Assembly (NCBI GenBank): GCA_028278405.1
Contig: JANQEK010000037.1
Coordinates: 1 to 64,000 of the forward strand
Origin: Nitrospinaceae bacterium
Lineage (GTDB): Bacteria > Nitrospinota > Nitrospinia > Nitrospinales > Nitrospinaceae
Reading direction: 5' to 3'
Length of the DNA stretch: 64,000 bases
This document shows, piece by piece, positions 37,101-44,067 of the stretch. Made by a program: the position numbers and the translations under genes. Each line of letters starts with the position of its first letter. Position 1 is the first letter of the stretch. The notes under the pieces are model-generated. The model was not told the DNA's origin. It did no database searches and saw only the letters and a program-made list of their open reading frames with translations.

Positions 37101-38021
37101 GTTATGGTGAACTTCTCGAATCCAGGAGTGTCAGTACTTTTTAACGATAATTCTTCTTCAGCCGTCCTTCACCCTGATACGGCAACGGCGATTGCCGTGA
37201 CCGATGTCGAAGGTAACGGAGAAGATGACATGGTTGTGAGTTTCCCTGCGGGCACCGGTCCAGACGGCACAGGGGGTACTTATATCTCCAGGAATCGGGG
37301 TGACCTGACTTTGCTGGACAGCAAAACGGCGGAGCAGATTGCTGTTGGCAACTTCGATGGAATCGGAGGCAAGGACTTGTTGTTCGATTTTGGTGTTGAC
37401 GGCCTTTGGATCTACCTGAACGGTGCCAGTTTAGTAAATATTATCCCCGACTCGCCTCTGAGCATGGTTGCTGGAGATGTGGACAACAATAATATGGACG
37501 ATATGATTTTATCCTTTAATGGATTGGGTACTTTTGTGATCAGGAACTTTAATGCAGTCCAGATGCTGGACAGCAGTCCAGCCGAGGTCCTGAAGACAGG
37601 GGACGTCGACGGTAATGGAGAGGATGACATCATAGCCAGCTTCGCTTCCGGAAACGGTCCCGGTGGTACTGGCGGGTTGTTTGTTGCTGCAAATCAGGGA
37701 CCGTTGACTTTGCTGTCATCACTACAAGTTCAACAGGCAGCCAGCGGCGACTTCGATGGTAGTGGTCAGGATGATTTCATACTCGATCTCGGAGGCACCA
37801 CCGGCCTTTGGGTTTTTCTGAATGGTGCCAACATCACATTTTTGACCGACGTTTCCCCTGTTGCAATGGCGTCGGGAGATCTGGATAACAATGGTATGGA
37901 CGATATGGTTTTATCCTTTGATGTTTTTGGCACGATCGCTTTCAAAAATCTAACCACTACGGAGCTCTTGGACCCGGGCGTGGCACTCGATCTGGCTATC
38001 GGTAATATTGATAGCAACTGA
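34140..38021 (+). CDS. Secreted SBBP beta-propeller / Ca-binding / VCBS (FG-GAP) repeat protein
   Basis: 1293 aa. After a signal peptide, residues about 55-280 match the N-terminal domain commonly preceding SBBP repeats (YRELYPGIDLVYHS, LVIDPF). Residues 285-650 are SBBP-type beta-propeller repeats (LGGSDGETVTGAIMDNADNVVVVGKT and similar). A thrombospondin-3/EF-hand-like acidic segment (DTDGDGSPNYIDLDDDNDG) lies near 925. The C-terminus has VCBS/FG-GAP repeats (VDNNNMDDMILSF, LDNNGMDDMVLSF). Start ATG 34140 has GGAGG seven nt upstream. It is probably a calcium-stabilised surface protein. The stop lies 8 bp before a decayed mnmE fragment, and a paralogue tail is at 1-99. Confidence 0.85.
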   Translation: MCNRIPSSIALCWIFILLFFCDSQPAWSGLDNLNNSAKKITQSQTVHVSKDLKTIEKGSPASRSPKLFRSHLNHTAGLVYLQRHRPIGNEVRFIAHGKDHSLILKPTQSILRMKRQSSSSKEVHEIGMRWIGANPSTKVIGEAPLPGIMHYLKGRNPSRWQRSIHRYTKVRYRELYPGIDLVYHSHKGQPEFDFVIQPGADPKNIRLAFDGADTLSINGGNLILHTAQEDITLKAPYIYQLINGKKRPVGGNYAFLDGGLVSFYLQEYDRTRPLVIDPFLVDWFSYLGGSDGETVTGAIMDNADNVVVVGKTASSNFPTLNPADPSCTDDPVATDCNDPATVPFEQEGFVSKLSSDGTGIFSTFIGGKGTEDISFVKFDGNGNVIIAGTTTSTDFPLLNAFDNTCTTVPGATSCNEVFVAKLDMTGQPVFITYVGGDKTEEITGLEVDNAGNIYLAGNTRSPDFPTQSAFDNTCPITNAFNGTCDDEGWLVKLDPAGAVVYSTLVGGEDPDTLNVLEVDSLDGTVWVGGRTFSLDMGATPGAAQETCDNIPIPPFCNGDGWVAQISPNGQKIWLTYLDLTGGSGSGEVILQGEVDDTGTSYWAGQTSPFSGDLLAASYAQDGSLNYKQQIGGSNEETLNVFSLDPDTGDVVLGGISLSVDFPVVWYPGATPPVGTECNPQDLNTGLGNGIVIFLNHLGEIDFSVCLGNSTTIADFSLEGKLYAGGSTDNPNNVPLVNHNPELVPTHVKDPFFPDPDFWVGLFDLGEGTLEFAQSIGGEGNDDLNCYSPYTIDRKKAIQELLAFTTTSNRLFTTPDAHETGTSTNTEATNSAFTSVFVLSMDPSHRIDFASYWGKKEIPNTGPGYSEIGKSCMIDSFGGVTIVMETDTDGEATAGVFDETGSTGGILVPFEAGVLDLALDTDGDGSPNYIDLDDDNDGMPDAFEDLHGFDPLDPIDAALDADLDGVTNLNEFLFGTNPRDPIIDPVNDVMVNFSNPGVSVLFNDNSSSAVLHPDTATAIAVTDVEGNGEDDMVVSFPAGTGPDGTGGTYISRNRGDLTLLDSKTAEQIAVGNFDGIGGKDLLFDFGVDGLWIYLNGASLVNIIPDSPLSMVAGDVDNNNMDDMILSFNGLGTFVIRNFNAVQMLDSSPAEVLKTGDVDGNGEDDIIASFASGNGPGGTGGLFVAANQGPLTLLSSLQVQQAASGDFDGSGQDDFILDLGGTTGLWVFLNGANITFLTDVSPVAMASGDLDNNGMDDMVLSFDVFGTIAFKNLTTTELLDPGVALDLAIGNIDSN

Positions 38022-38029
38022 GCTGCGCA

Positions 38030-38122
38030 GATCTTCGGACCGGTCCCCTGCAGGGATTGAGAGATACCTACAAGTGCCGCGTGGGCTTCCGCCAGGGTCT
38101 GTCTATCCGCTCACGTGTGATA
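38030..38122 (-). pseudogene. mnmE: Decayed fragment of mnmE (internal segment near the 3' end)
   Basis: This stretch aligns to 39911-40011 inside the intact mnmE gene, same orientation, with roughly 80% identity by eye and one 27-bp block identical (38071-38097 to 39953-39979). Two single-base deletions break the frame, so it is a relic. The expected last ~110 bp of the copy is absent; in its place is the 3' end of the SBBP/VCBS gene. A weaker match continues to about 38137. Confidence 0.8.
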
Positions 38123-38237
38123 AGTATCGCTTTTCCAAATAAATCCATTGATCATCCCTTATCCGAACATTACCCTAAAAGAGTAGCTGACTATCTGGGC
38201 AAGCCACTGAAAACCCGGGGGACAGGGAGATCGAGAT

Positions 38238-38621
38238 ATGGGATTTGTTCATAAATTGATAGGCTTTGTGACAATCGGAATCGTATTGCTTTACTTTCTT
38301 GTTTCGACCGGGTCGGGAGTTTATACCCTGGTCACGATGTCTCCGTATATGGATGATGACTTTTTATTAACGAATGAGTTTTCTATTCCGCTGTCGCAAA
38401 TCGTTTCTTATATGTTTTTCAGCACGATTTGTTTCTTTTTAAGAAGATACAAAATGGGCTTGATGGTCAGTTTTGCTTATGTTTTCAATTGGGGATTCCT
38501 GCATGCCAGCGCCAGTTTCGCAGATGAGATGGGTAAACCGACTCTGGGGTTATTTCTTTATCTGGCTTCAGGACTTATGATGGCTGTTTTGGTTGTGATC
38601 GGTTTTTTTCGTGAAGAATAA
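38238..38621 (+). CDS. Small four-helix membrane protein
   Basis: 127 aa with four predicted membrane helices (residues about 5-33, 50-68, 73-92 and 100-124). No motif is recognised. GGGAGATCGAG precedes the ATG. It sits between the mnmE relic and a lipoprotein gene in a region of patchy composition and may be a recent arrival. Confidence 0.65.
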   Translation: MGFVHKLIGFVTIGIVLLYFLVSTGSGVYTLVTMSPYMDDDFLLTNEFSIPLSQIVSYMFFSTICFFLRRYKMGLMVSFAYVFNWGFLHASASFADEMGKPTLGLFLYLASGLMMAVLVVIGFFREE

Positions 38622-38866
38622 TTTTTGCCAACCCTATTGTTTGCAGATGTAGTCGGATCGAACTCCTGCCCACCCATGCCATTCAGGCTGCCCTTTCACT
38701 GGGACTTTAAACACACCACCCTACTATTGTGACGGTATCAACGTCACGTTCACTATTGCCGGGCACCTTTGTATTCAGAGAAGTAAGAGGAGGAATCCCT
38801 CAGCCCCCTTTACAAGGGGGAACTACGGAACTATCTTTGAGTTATACGAATAAACAGGAGGCAGTG
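38622..38866. other. Intergenic region with operator-like and dispersed palindromes
   Basis: 245 bp. It contains a perfect inverted repeat GTGACG-GTATCAA-CGTCAC (38729-38747), operator-like in shape, and the palindrome at 38804. No gene is seen; the long frame across it belongs to the lipoprotein only from 38867. Confidence 0.45.
38804..38820. repeat. Dispersed palindrome (CCCCCTT-TAC-AAGGGGG)
   Basis: Perfect 7-bp inverted repeat with a 3-nt loop, flanked by CCCTCAG and AACTACGG. Same type as the element at 33304; typical of short repeats scattered between genes. Confidence 0.6.
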
Positions 38867-39121
38867 ATGATTAAAGAATATCTAACTTGTTTTCTGATTG
38901 TATGGTTTTTAGTTGGGTGTTCAACTCCTCCAACCCCAAAACCAAAACCCGTTGGAGTGACCGGGGCCGTTAAAGCGTCCGATACCATTATCCATGGGAC
39001 CTGGTGTGAGGCATGGAGTAAACCGGGTGCGTACTGTATCGCACACTGTGAAGACCATGAAAGGGCAGTTTGCGAGAATACTGAAAACCTTGATCCCTAT
39101 TGCAAATGTTTACCAGAATAG
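38867..39121 (+). CDS. Small cysteine-rich lipoprotein
   Basis: 84 aa. The signal ends in LVGC (lipobox). The mature 66 residues contain six further Cys (TWCEAW, YCIAHCEDH, VCEN, YCKCLPE), suggesting a disulfide-bonded periplasmic domain. The perfect site AGGAGGCAGTG-ATG fixes the start at 38867, although the frame is open much further upstream. The family is not recognised. Confidence 0.7.
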   Translation: MIKEYLTCFLIVWFLVGCSTPPTPKPKPVGVTGAVKASDTIIHGTWCEAWSKPGAYCIAHCEDHERAVCENTENLDPYCKCLPE

Positions 39122-39152
39122 CGACCTTTGTTTTACGAAGGATTTAAATGGA

Positions 39153-39176
39153 TTCGCCGTCCGAGGAGGACCGCTA
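39153..39176. repeat. 24-nt direct repeat, copy A (includes the cytochrome c stop codon)
   Basis: Matches 39777-39800 at 20 of 24 positions without gaps. In both copies the right end is the stop codon of a leftward gene (TAG of cytochrome c here, TAA of mnmE in copy B). On the minus strand both form GTCC-N5-GGAC. Confidence 0.65.
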
Positions 39177-39644
39177 TTTTTTTGAAAACTGCCGGATGTA
39201 ATGGATCAACTGCCAGATCTGTTTGTCGGACAGGCTGGGGAAGGCGTACATGCGGCTATGGGGGGAACCGTTCCTGATAATCCAGAACAGTTGTCCATCT
39301 GCCAGGGATTCCATGGTTTCCGCGCAGGTGAAGTTCCTCGGCGGAGGGTTGAAGTCGTTATAACCGGATTCGGCTTTGCCGTCGCCGTTTCTGCCGTGAC
39401 AGGCTTTGCAGGCGATGGGTTGCCCCTGCAGCTGGTAGATGAACTGGCCGAATTTAAGGTTCCTGTCGTTCCCCGGCAGCGGATTCTTCAATTCCAAAAA
39501 CTCTTTGGGAGCGCCGGGAGTGTTCCGGTATTGTGGACAGTCTTCCGCCGCAAATGCTGAGCCGGGCAGAGACAGAATCATCCACCCGCAAACAAGGATG
39601 AACACATTCCAACAGACACTCCTCTTTTCAAGCAGACTTTTCAC
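39174..39644 (-). CDS. Periplasmic monohaem cytochrome c
   Basis: 156 aa with a signal peptide cleaved after GSAFA. One haem-binding motif, CKACHG, lies near residue 80. The Met of SPHSRMYAFPSL near the C-terminus is a likely sixth ligand, the class I arrangement. The final helix reads QIWQLIHYIRQFSKK. A GTG start at 39644 is chosen because GGGAGGAGAG precedes it and the signal peptide becomes normal. It follows mnmE on the same strand after about 150 bp. The electron-transfer partner is unknown. Confidence 0.85.
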   Translation of the reverse strand: MKSLLEKRSVCWNVFILVCGWMILSLPGSAFAAEDCPQYRNTPGAPKEFLELKNPLPGNDRNLKFGQFIYQLQGQPIACKACHGRNGDGKAESGYNDFNPPPRNFTCAETMESLADGQLFWIIRNGSPHSRMYAFPSLSDKQIWQLIHYIRQFSKK

Positions 39645-39776
39645 CTCTCCTCCCAAAGCGCTTATCCTTTGTGATTTTCTCGGTATTTTAACAGGGAAAG
39701 GTTGAATCATCCACCCCCTGCCCCTAATTTCAGAGGAGTGGAGCAATTAACCGCATATTTCCGACGGTTTTTTGAG

Positions 39777-39800
39777 TTCGCCGTCCACGGAGGACTGTTA
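39777..39800. repeat. 24-nt direct repeat, copy B (includes the mnmE stop codon)
   Basis: Counterpart of 39153-39176. It covers the mnmE stop and the 21 bp downstream. The last codons of mnmE (FCIGK) correspond to the region used as an attachment site by SGI1-type genomic islands in enterobacteria. Confidence 0.65.
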
Positions 39801-41174
39801 TTTGCCGATACAGAAATCGACAAAAATCTGGTCGAGGAGGTCGTCGACGAAGGTTTTACCGAGGATGCCGCCAAGGTGTTCGAGAGCGGCGTTAAGATCG
39901 ACGGCGATCAAATCTTCGGACCGGTCTTCCTGCAGGGATTGCGACACACGTGCAAGTGCCGCGTGGGCTTCCGCCAGGGCCTGCCTGTGCCGTTCGCGTG
40001 TGATGACTAGCGATTCGCCCACCGTTTTCCCGTCCAGCGCGGACTGATACAAGGCTTCGTGGAGGTCTTCCAACCCTTGTCCTGTGGTCGCTGACAGCGG
40101 CAAGGCTACAGCAGATTTCACCTGCTTTAAAAGAGAGTCTTTGTTGATCACCGTCGGCAGGTCGCTTTTGTTGAGCAGCACGAGTTTCCGGCGTTCATTC
40201 ACTTCCTTGATCAGCAGGGCATCATTGGTGTCGAGCGCCTGCGATCCATCGAAAATCACCAGCGCGAGATCGGCCTGCGCCAGTGCGTGACGGGTGCGTT
40301 CGATACCGTGCTCTTCGATCTCTCCCGCCTGGTGGCGGAGTCCGGCGGTATCGACAATGGTGATGTGAATGTCCTTGATGCGCACGCGTTCTTCGAGTGT
40401 GTCGCGAGTGGTACCGGGGTGGGGGGTGACGATGGCACGGTCTTCCTTCAGGAGCGCGTTCAGCAGTGACGATTTCCCCACGTTGGGTTTGCCGACGAGA
40501 GCAACTTTCAACCCTTCGCGGTAGATTTTCCCCTGGCGGTAGGAGTCGACTAGGTTTTTAATTTCCCTGTTGGTGCCCTGAATGCGTTGTTCGAGTTGTT
40601 GCTTCTGGCTGAATTCAAGTCCTTCTTCCGGGAAATCGATCGCCGCTTCCAGTTGCGCGAGCACCTGCACCAGCGCGTCGTACAGCGTGTTGAGTTTTTC
40701 AGAGAGTTTTCCTTTGAGTTGCGCGAGGGCAGAAGTGAGCGCCTTGTCCGACGCGGCGTGGATAACGTCGGCCACCGCTTCCGCCTGTGACAAGTCGAGC
40801 CGTCCATTGAGGAACGCACGACGTGTGAATTCCCCCGGTTCCGCCAAACGCGCACCTTGGCCGAGAACCAACTGCAGAATTTTTGAAGAGACATAAGCTC
40901 CGCCGTGGCCGTGGATCTCGATCACATCTTCGCCGGTGTAGCTATGGGGCGCACGAAAGCGGATCAGTAAAACCTCGTCAACCGTCTGTCCATTGGCTGG
41001 ATCGATCAGGTTGCCGTAAACCACCTTCTGCGGTTCGAGGTCGGCTACCTGCTTTCCGTCCTGTGGTTGGAATAGAGCCGATGCAATGGCTACGGCTTCG
41101 GGACCACTGATACGGATGATGTGGATGCCGCCTTCCCCCACAGGTGTGGCAATGGCAGCGATGGTGTCATTCAT
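39798..41174 (-). CDS. mnmE: tRNA modification GTPase MnmE
   Basis: 458 aa. The N-terminal tetrahydrofolate-binding domain starts MNDTIAAIATPVGEGGIHIIRISG, given here in part; the ATG at 41174 matches the family start and has GAGGTG seven nt upstream. The G domain shows GKPNVGKSS, DTAG and NKSD; the C-terminus is FCIGK with the essential Cys. With MnmG it makes 5-carboxymethylaminomethyl-uridine at tRNA position 34. It is the last gene of the rpmH operon. No mnmG follows in the window. Confidence 0.95.
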   Translation of the reverse strand: MNDTIAAIATPVGEGGIHIIRISGPEAVAIASALFQPQDGKQVADLEPQKVVYGNLIDPANGQTVDEVLLIRFRAPHSYTGEDVIEIHGHGGAYVSSKILQLVLGQGARLAEPGEFTRRAFLNGRLDLSQAEAVADVIHAASDKALTSALAQLKGKLSEKLNTLYDALVQVLAQLEAAIDFPEEGLEFSQKQQLEQRIQGTNREIKNLVDSYRQGKIYREGLKVALVGKPNVGKSSLLNALLKEDRAIVTPHPGTTRDTLEERVRIKDIHITIVDTAGLRHQAGEIEEHGIERTRHALAQADLALVIFDGSQALDTNDALLIKEVNERRKLVLLNKSDLPTVINKDSLLKQVKSAVALPLSATTGQGLEDLHEALYQSALDGKTVGESLVITRERHRQALAEAHAALARVSQSLQEDRSEDLIAVDLNAALEHLGGILGKTFVDDLLDQIFVDFCIGK

Positions 41175-41191
41175 TGTGGAGCACCTCATTA

Positions 41192-41230
41192 TTTCCTGTC
41201 GTCCTTCGACAAGCTCAGGATGACAGGAAA
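41192..41230. repeat. Dispersed palindromic element between yidC and mnmE
   Basis: TTTCCTGTC at 41192-41200 pairs with GACAGGAAA at 41222-41230 around GTCCTTCGACAAGCTCAGGA. This is the widespread type of repeat containing 'TCGACAAGCTCAGGAT'. As RNA it would form a long hairpin that could partly separate mnmE from yidC expression. Confidence 0.75.
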
Positions 41231-41300
41231 AAAATTCCAGCTGCGCCCAAGGACAATCGTTTGCCGACAATGGTCAGCAAGTTCCCCCTCCGGGCAGGAG

Positions 41301-42977
41301 CTATTCTTTTGCTACATGGTAGATATAGTATTGCTGGGCGATGGTCAACAGGTTGTTGACAGTCCAGTAAATGACCAGTCCGGAGGGAAAGGTGATGAAC
41401 AGGAAGGTGAAGAGGATGGGCATGAACATAAAAATCTTCTGTTGTACAGGATCGGCGGTGGAGGGCGTCATTTTCTGCTGGAGGAACATGGTGGCGCCCA
41501 TCAGCACGGGGGTGACGTAATACGGGTCCTGCGCCGAAAGGTCCTGAATCCACAGCATAAACGGTGCGCCGCGCAGCTCGATGGAGAAGAACAAGGCGTG
41601 ATAGAGCGAAATGAAAACCGGAATCTGCAGCAGCATCGGCAGGCAGCCACCGAGCGGGTTCACCTTGTACTTTTTGTAGAGGCCGATCATCTCCTCGTTG
41701 ATCTTCTGCCGGTCGCCCTTGTGGCGTTCCTGGATGACTTTGATGTGCGGCGCGATTTTCTGCATGCCCTTCATTGACTTGAAACTCTTGTGCGTCAGCG
41801 GGAACAGGATGATTTTGATGACGAAAGTAAGGCAGATGATAGCCCAGCCGTAGTTGCCGATGATCCCGTAGAAAAAGCCGAGCGCTTTCAGCATCGGTTT
41901 CACCAGGAAGGCGAACTTGTTGCCCAGCCAGCCGTAGTCGATCAGGCGGAACAGTTTGTGGCCGGAATTCTCCAGCGTCTCCAGGTTTTTGGTGCCGACG
42001 TATAGCAGATGCGTGGCGGAAGCGGACGATTGCACCGACTCGAAATTGAGTCCGACGTAGATTTCGTCTTCACTCTTTTTGATGACTTTGGCAGACTTGA
42101 AGCCTTGATCGGGAATTAACGCCGCGGCGAAATATTTGTTCTGGAACGAAGTCCATTGGATGTCTCCGCGAAACGTGATAACGGACTTATCCATTTCCTC
42201 CGGTCGGATTTCCTCGCGTTCGTTGTTCGCGAACGTGGTGGGACCGTTGAACGAGATGAAATCGGCTTTCATGTCCACGGCGCCACCAAGGCCGGGTCCC
42301 CAGATTACCGAATACTGCAGATTGTCCGCGACCATGTTGGGGGCTTTGATTTGCGTGTCGACGGAAATGAGTGGGTCGTCCCATTTAAAATGAAAGGTGC
42401 GTTTGACCTCGAAACCGGAAGGGTGCCGCAGATGGAACACCAGAACGGATGAGGGGTTGGACTCGCTGACGTCGATAGCCCGTTGCGACGGTTCGAAATG
42501 ACCGTTCGCCAGCACATGGTCGACCGCTGCGTTGCCTGTTTCCAGAGTCAATGGGAATTTGGTGCCGGCGACCTGCGGGATCAGGTCGATAGGTCCGTCG
42601 CCCGAGAGATTGGTGTACTGATGCATTTCGACATGTTTGAGCACACCGCCCCGGCTGGAAAAAACCAGTGTGGTTTGGCCTTTGGTGACGTTCACCAGAA
42701 TTTCTTCCCGCGTTTCCGGAGTCGGAGCGGGGACTGTCTGTGCCGGAGGTTTGGACTCGGGCAGTGCTGTTCCCGTTTCACCCGAAGGTAAAGGTTGCGG
42801 CGGCAGTGAAGGGATTTCCGGAGTGCCGGGTAACGGCATGTTTTTCGGGTCCTGTGCCGGCTGTTCGACTTCGGCGACGGGTTCCTGCGGTGGCGGAGAA
42901 ATTTTAGCCAGGAACACTCCCCATAAAATGAAAACCACCAGTGACAGCCCGAAAGCGAGCATCGCTCTATTTTCCAA
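41301..42977 (-). CDS. yidC: Membrane protein insertase YidC
   Basis: 558 aa, Gram-negative type: an N-terminal helix (AFGLSLVVFILWGVFLA), a Pro-rich linker, a large periplasmic domain (residues about 90-330), then five membrane helices with YGIIGNYGWAIICLTFVIK (in part) and MLLQIPVFISLYHALFFS. It inserts membrane proteins alone or with SecYEG. TTG at 42977 is probably the true start: AGGAG lies nine nt upstream and the resulting MENRAML matches the family start. An ATG five codons later is the alternative. Confidence 0.93.
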   Translation of the reverse strand: MENRAMLAFGLSLVVFILWGVFLAKISPPPQEPVAEVEQPAQDPKNMPLPGTPEIPSLPPQPLPSGETGTALPESKPPAQTVPAPTPETREEILVNVTKGQTTLVFSSRGGVLKHVEMHQYTNLSGDGPIDLIPQVAGTKFPLTLETGNAAVDHVLANGHFEPSQRAIDVSESNPSSVLVFHLRHPSGFEVKRTFHFKWDDPLISVDTQIKAPNMVADNLQYSVIWGPGLGGAVDMKADFISFNGPTTFANNEREEIRPEEMDKSVITFRGDIQWTSFQNKYFAAALIPDQGFKSAKVIKKSEDEIYVGLNFESVQSSASATHLLYVGTKNLETLENSGHKLFRLIDYGWLGNKFAFLVKPMLKALGFFYGIIGNYGWAIICLTFVIKIILFPLTHKSFKSMKGMQKIAPHIKVIQERHKGDRQKINEEMIGLYKKYKVNPLGGCLPMLLQIPVFISLYHALFFSIELRGAPFMLWIQDLSAQDPYYVTPVLMGATMFLQQKMTPSTADPVQQKIFMFMPILFTFLFITFPSGLVIYWTVNNLLTIAQQYYIYHVAKE

Positions 42978-42994
42978 CGTTCAGTCTCCTGTCA

Positions 42995-43207
42995 TTATTT
43001 GAGCGGATCGTGTCCCCCTTCATGCCAGGGGTGGCATTTCATCAGCCGGGTCAAAATCAATCGCGAGGCTTTCAACAGCGAAAACCGCTCCAGAGCCTGA
43101 CAGGAATATTCCGAACAGGAGGGATGAAAGCGGCACGCGGGCAGAAACAGGGGTGAAATCCATCGTTGATAGAAGCGAATGGCTACTTTAAAAATCCGGT
43201 TCAACAT
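42995..43207 (-). CDS. yidD: Membrane protein insertion efficiency factor YidD
   Basis: 70 aa. Family motif CRFHPSCSEYSCQALERF near residue 25 and the C-terminal HPWHEGGHDPL. Position between rnpA and yidC is the canonical one. It assists YidC/Sec-dependent insertion at the inner membrane. Confidence 0.93.
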   Translation of the reverse strand: MLNRIFKVAIRFYQRWISPLFLPACRFHPSCSEYSCQALERFSLLKASRLILTRLMKCHPWHEGGHDPLK

Positions 43208-43254
43208 GTTTCCTATATTCTAGAGGGAATACTGATGAGGTGATAATCGGTTTA

Positions 43255-43599
43255 TTATTGGGCGGCCTGAAGCGTTTGTGTCAGTTTTTTTTCCAGGATG
43301 GCATAAGGCAGGTTGACTAGTCTCCTTGCGGATATCACCACGATATCCATGTCTTGTCCCCCCAGATTTTTATGACGCCGGAAGACTTCCCGGATTTTCC
43401 GTTTGGCCCGGTTCCGGTCCACCGCCTTGCCGACCTTTCGTGAAGCGATGATGCCCAAACGTTTGTGGCCTAATGGGTTGGGGAGAAAAAACAAGGTGCA
43501 GGTGCGATCCACCATTTTTTTCCGGCCCTGCGTCATTACTTTTGTAAAATCGGAGCGGGCCAGTAACCGTTCATCCTTGGTAAACGACTGGTTCCCCAT
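43255..43599 (-). CDS. rnpA: Ribonuclease P protein component
   Basis: 114 aa. The conserved RNR-type motif appears as VDRNRAKRKIREVFR; the N-terminal ERLLARSDFTKVM and DIVVISARRL also match. It binds RNase P RNA and aids 5' maturation of tRNA precursors. Its ATG is 3 bp after the rpmH stop. Confidence 0.95.
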   Translation of the reverse strand: MGNQSFTKDERLLARSDFTKVMTQGRKKMVDRTCTLFFLPNPLGHKRLGIIASRKVGKAVDRNRAKRKIREVFRRHKNLGGQDMDIVVISARRLVNLPYAILEKKLTQTLQAAQ

Positions 43600-43602
43600 G
43601 AC

Positions 43603-43737
43603 TCAGACCGCCAGCCGCTTGCGTCCTTTTCGCCTGCGATTGGCCAGTATCCGGCGGCCGCCGACGGAAGCGCTGCGGGCACGGAACCCATGGGTCCGCT
43701 TTCTGCGCAAATTTTTGGGTTGATACGTTCGTTTCAT
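43603..43737 (-). CDS. rpmH: 50S ribosomal protein L34
   Basis: 44 aa, highly basic: starts [20 protein letters not shown] and ends GRKRLAV, the standard L34 sequence and length. First gene of the rpmH-rnpA-yidD-yidC-mnmE operon. Confidence 0.97.
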   Translation of the reverse strand: MKRTYQPKNLRRKRTHGFRARSASVGGRRILANRRRKGRKRLAV

Positions 43738-43824
43738 AGAATCCCGAAACCGCAACCAGCCGCAACTGGTTGATTTTAAAAGAATTAGTTGATTTTAGGA
43801 AAATGGTGCAGGAAATCAGGATCG

Positions 43825-43853
43825 ATTATTTCATTCGGTTTAGCGCTTGTCAA
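43825..43853 (-). promoter_or_regulatory. Strong sigma-70 promoter of the rpmH operon
   Basis: On the minus strand TTGACA (43853-43848), a 17-bp spacer, then AATAAT (43830-43825). The predicted start lies about 80 nt before the rpmH ATG. The leader contains the inverted repeat AACCAG/CTGGTT near 43755-43772. Confidence 0.75.
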
Positions 43854-44067
43854 GGGAAGTTTTAGAGCTTGATCCGGGAGGCATGCATCCCCGGCGACAC
43901 TTTCAAGGGAAATGAACTATTCTTCCTGTTTTCAGTATGTTCCACATATATTTTTATTTACATCATGGGTAAATTTGCTATCATGGGTAAATCCGTAATT
44001 GCTTAAAAATAAAGGGCCTAAGTGTAGCTTTCATTTTCGCCCGCCCATTTCAAGAAGGAGCTTGGTT

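Noticed and set aside
38729-38866. N-terminal extension of the small lipoprotein
   Set aside because: Contains the palindromic repeat and lies before a perfect ribosome binding site and lipoprotein signal.
43738-44067. Possible replication origin next to rpmH
   Set aside because: Only one poor DnaA-box-like sequence (near 43952), no dnaA or dnaN adjacent.
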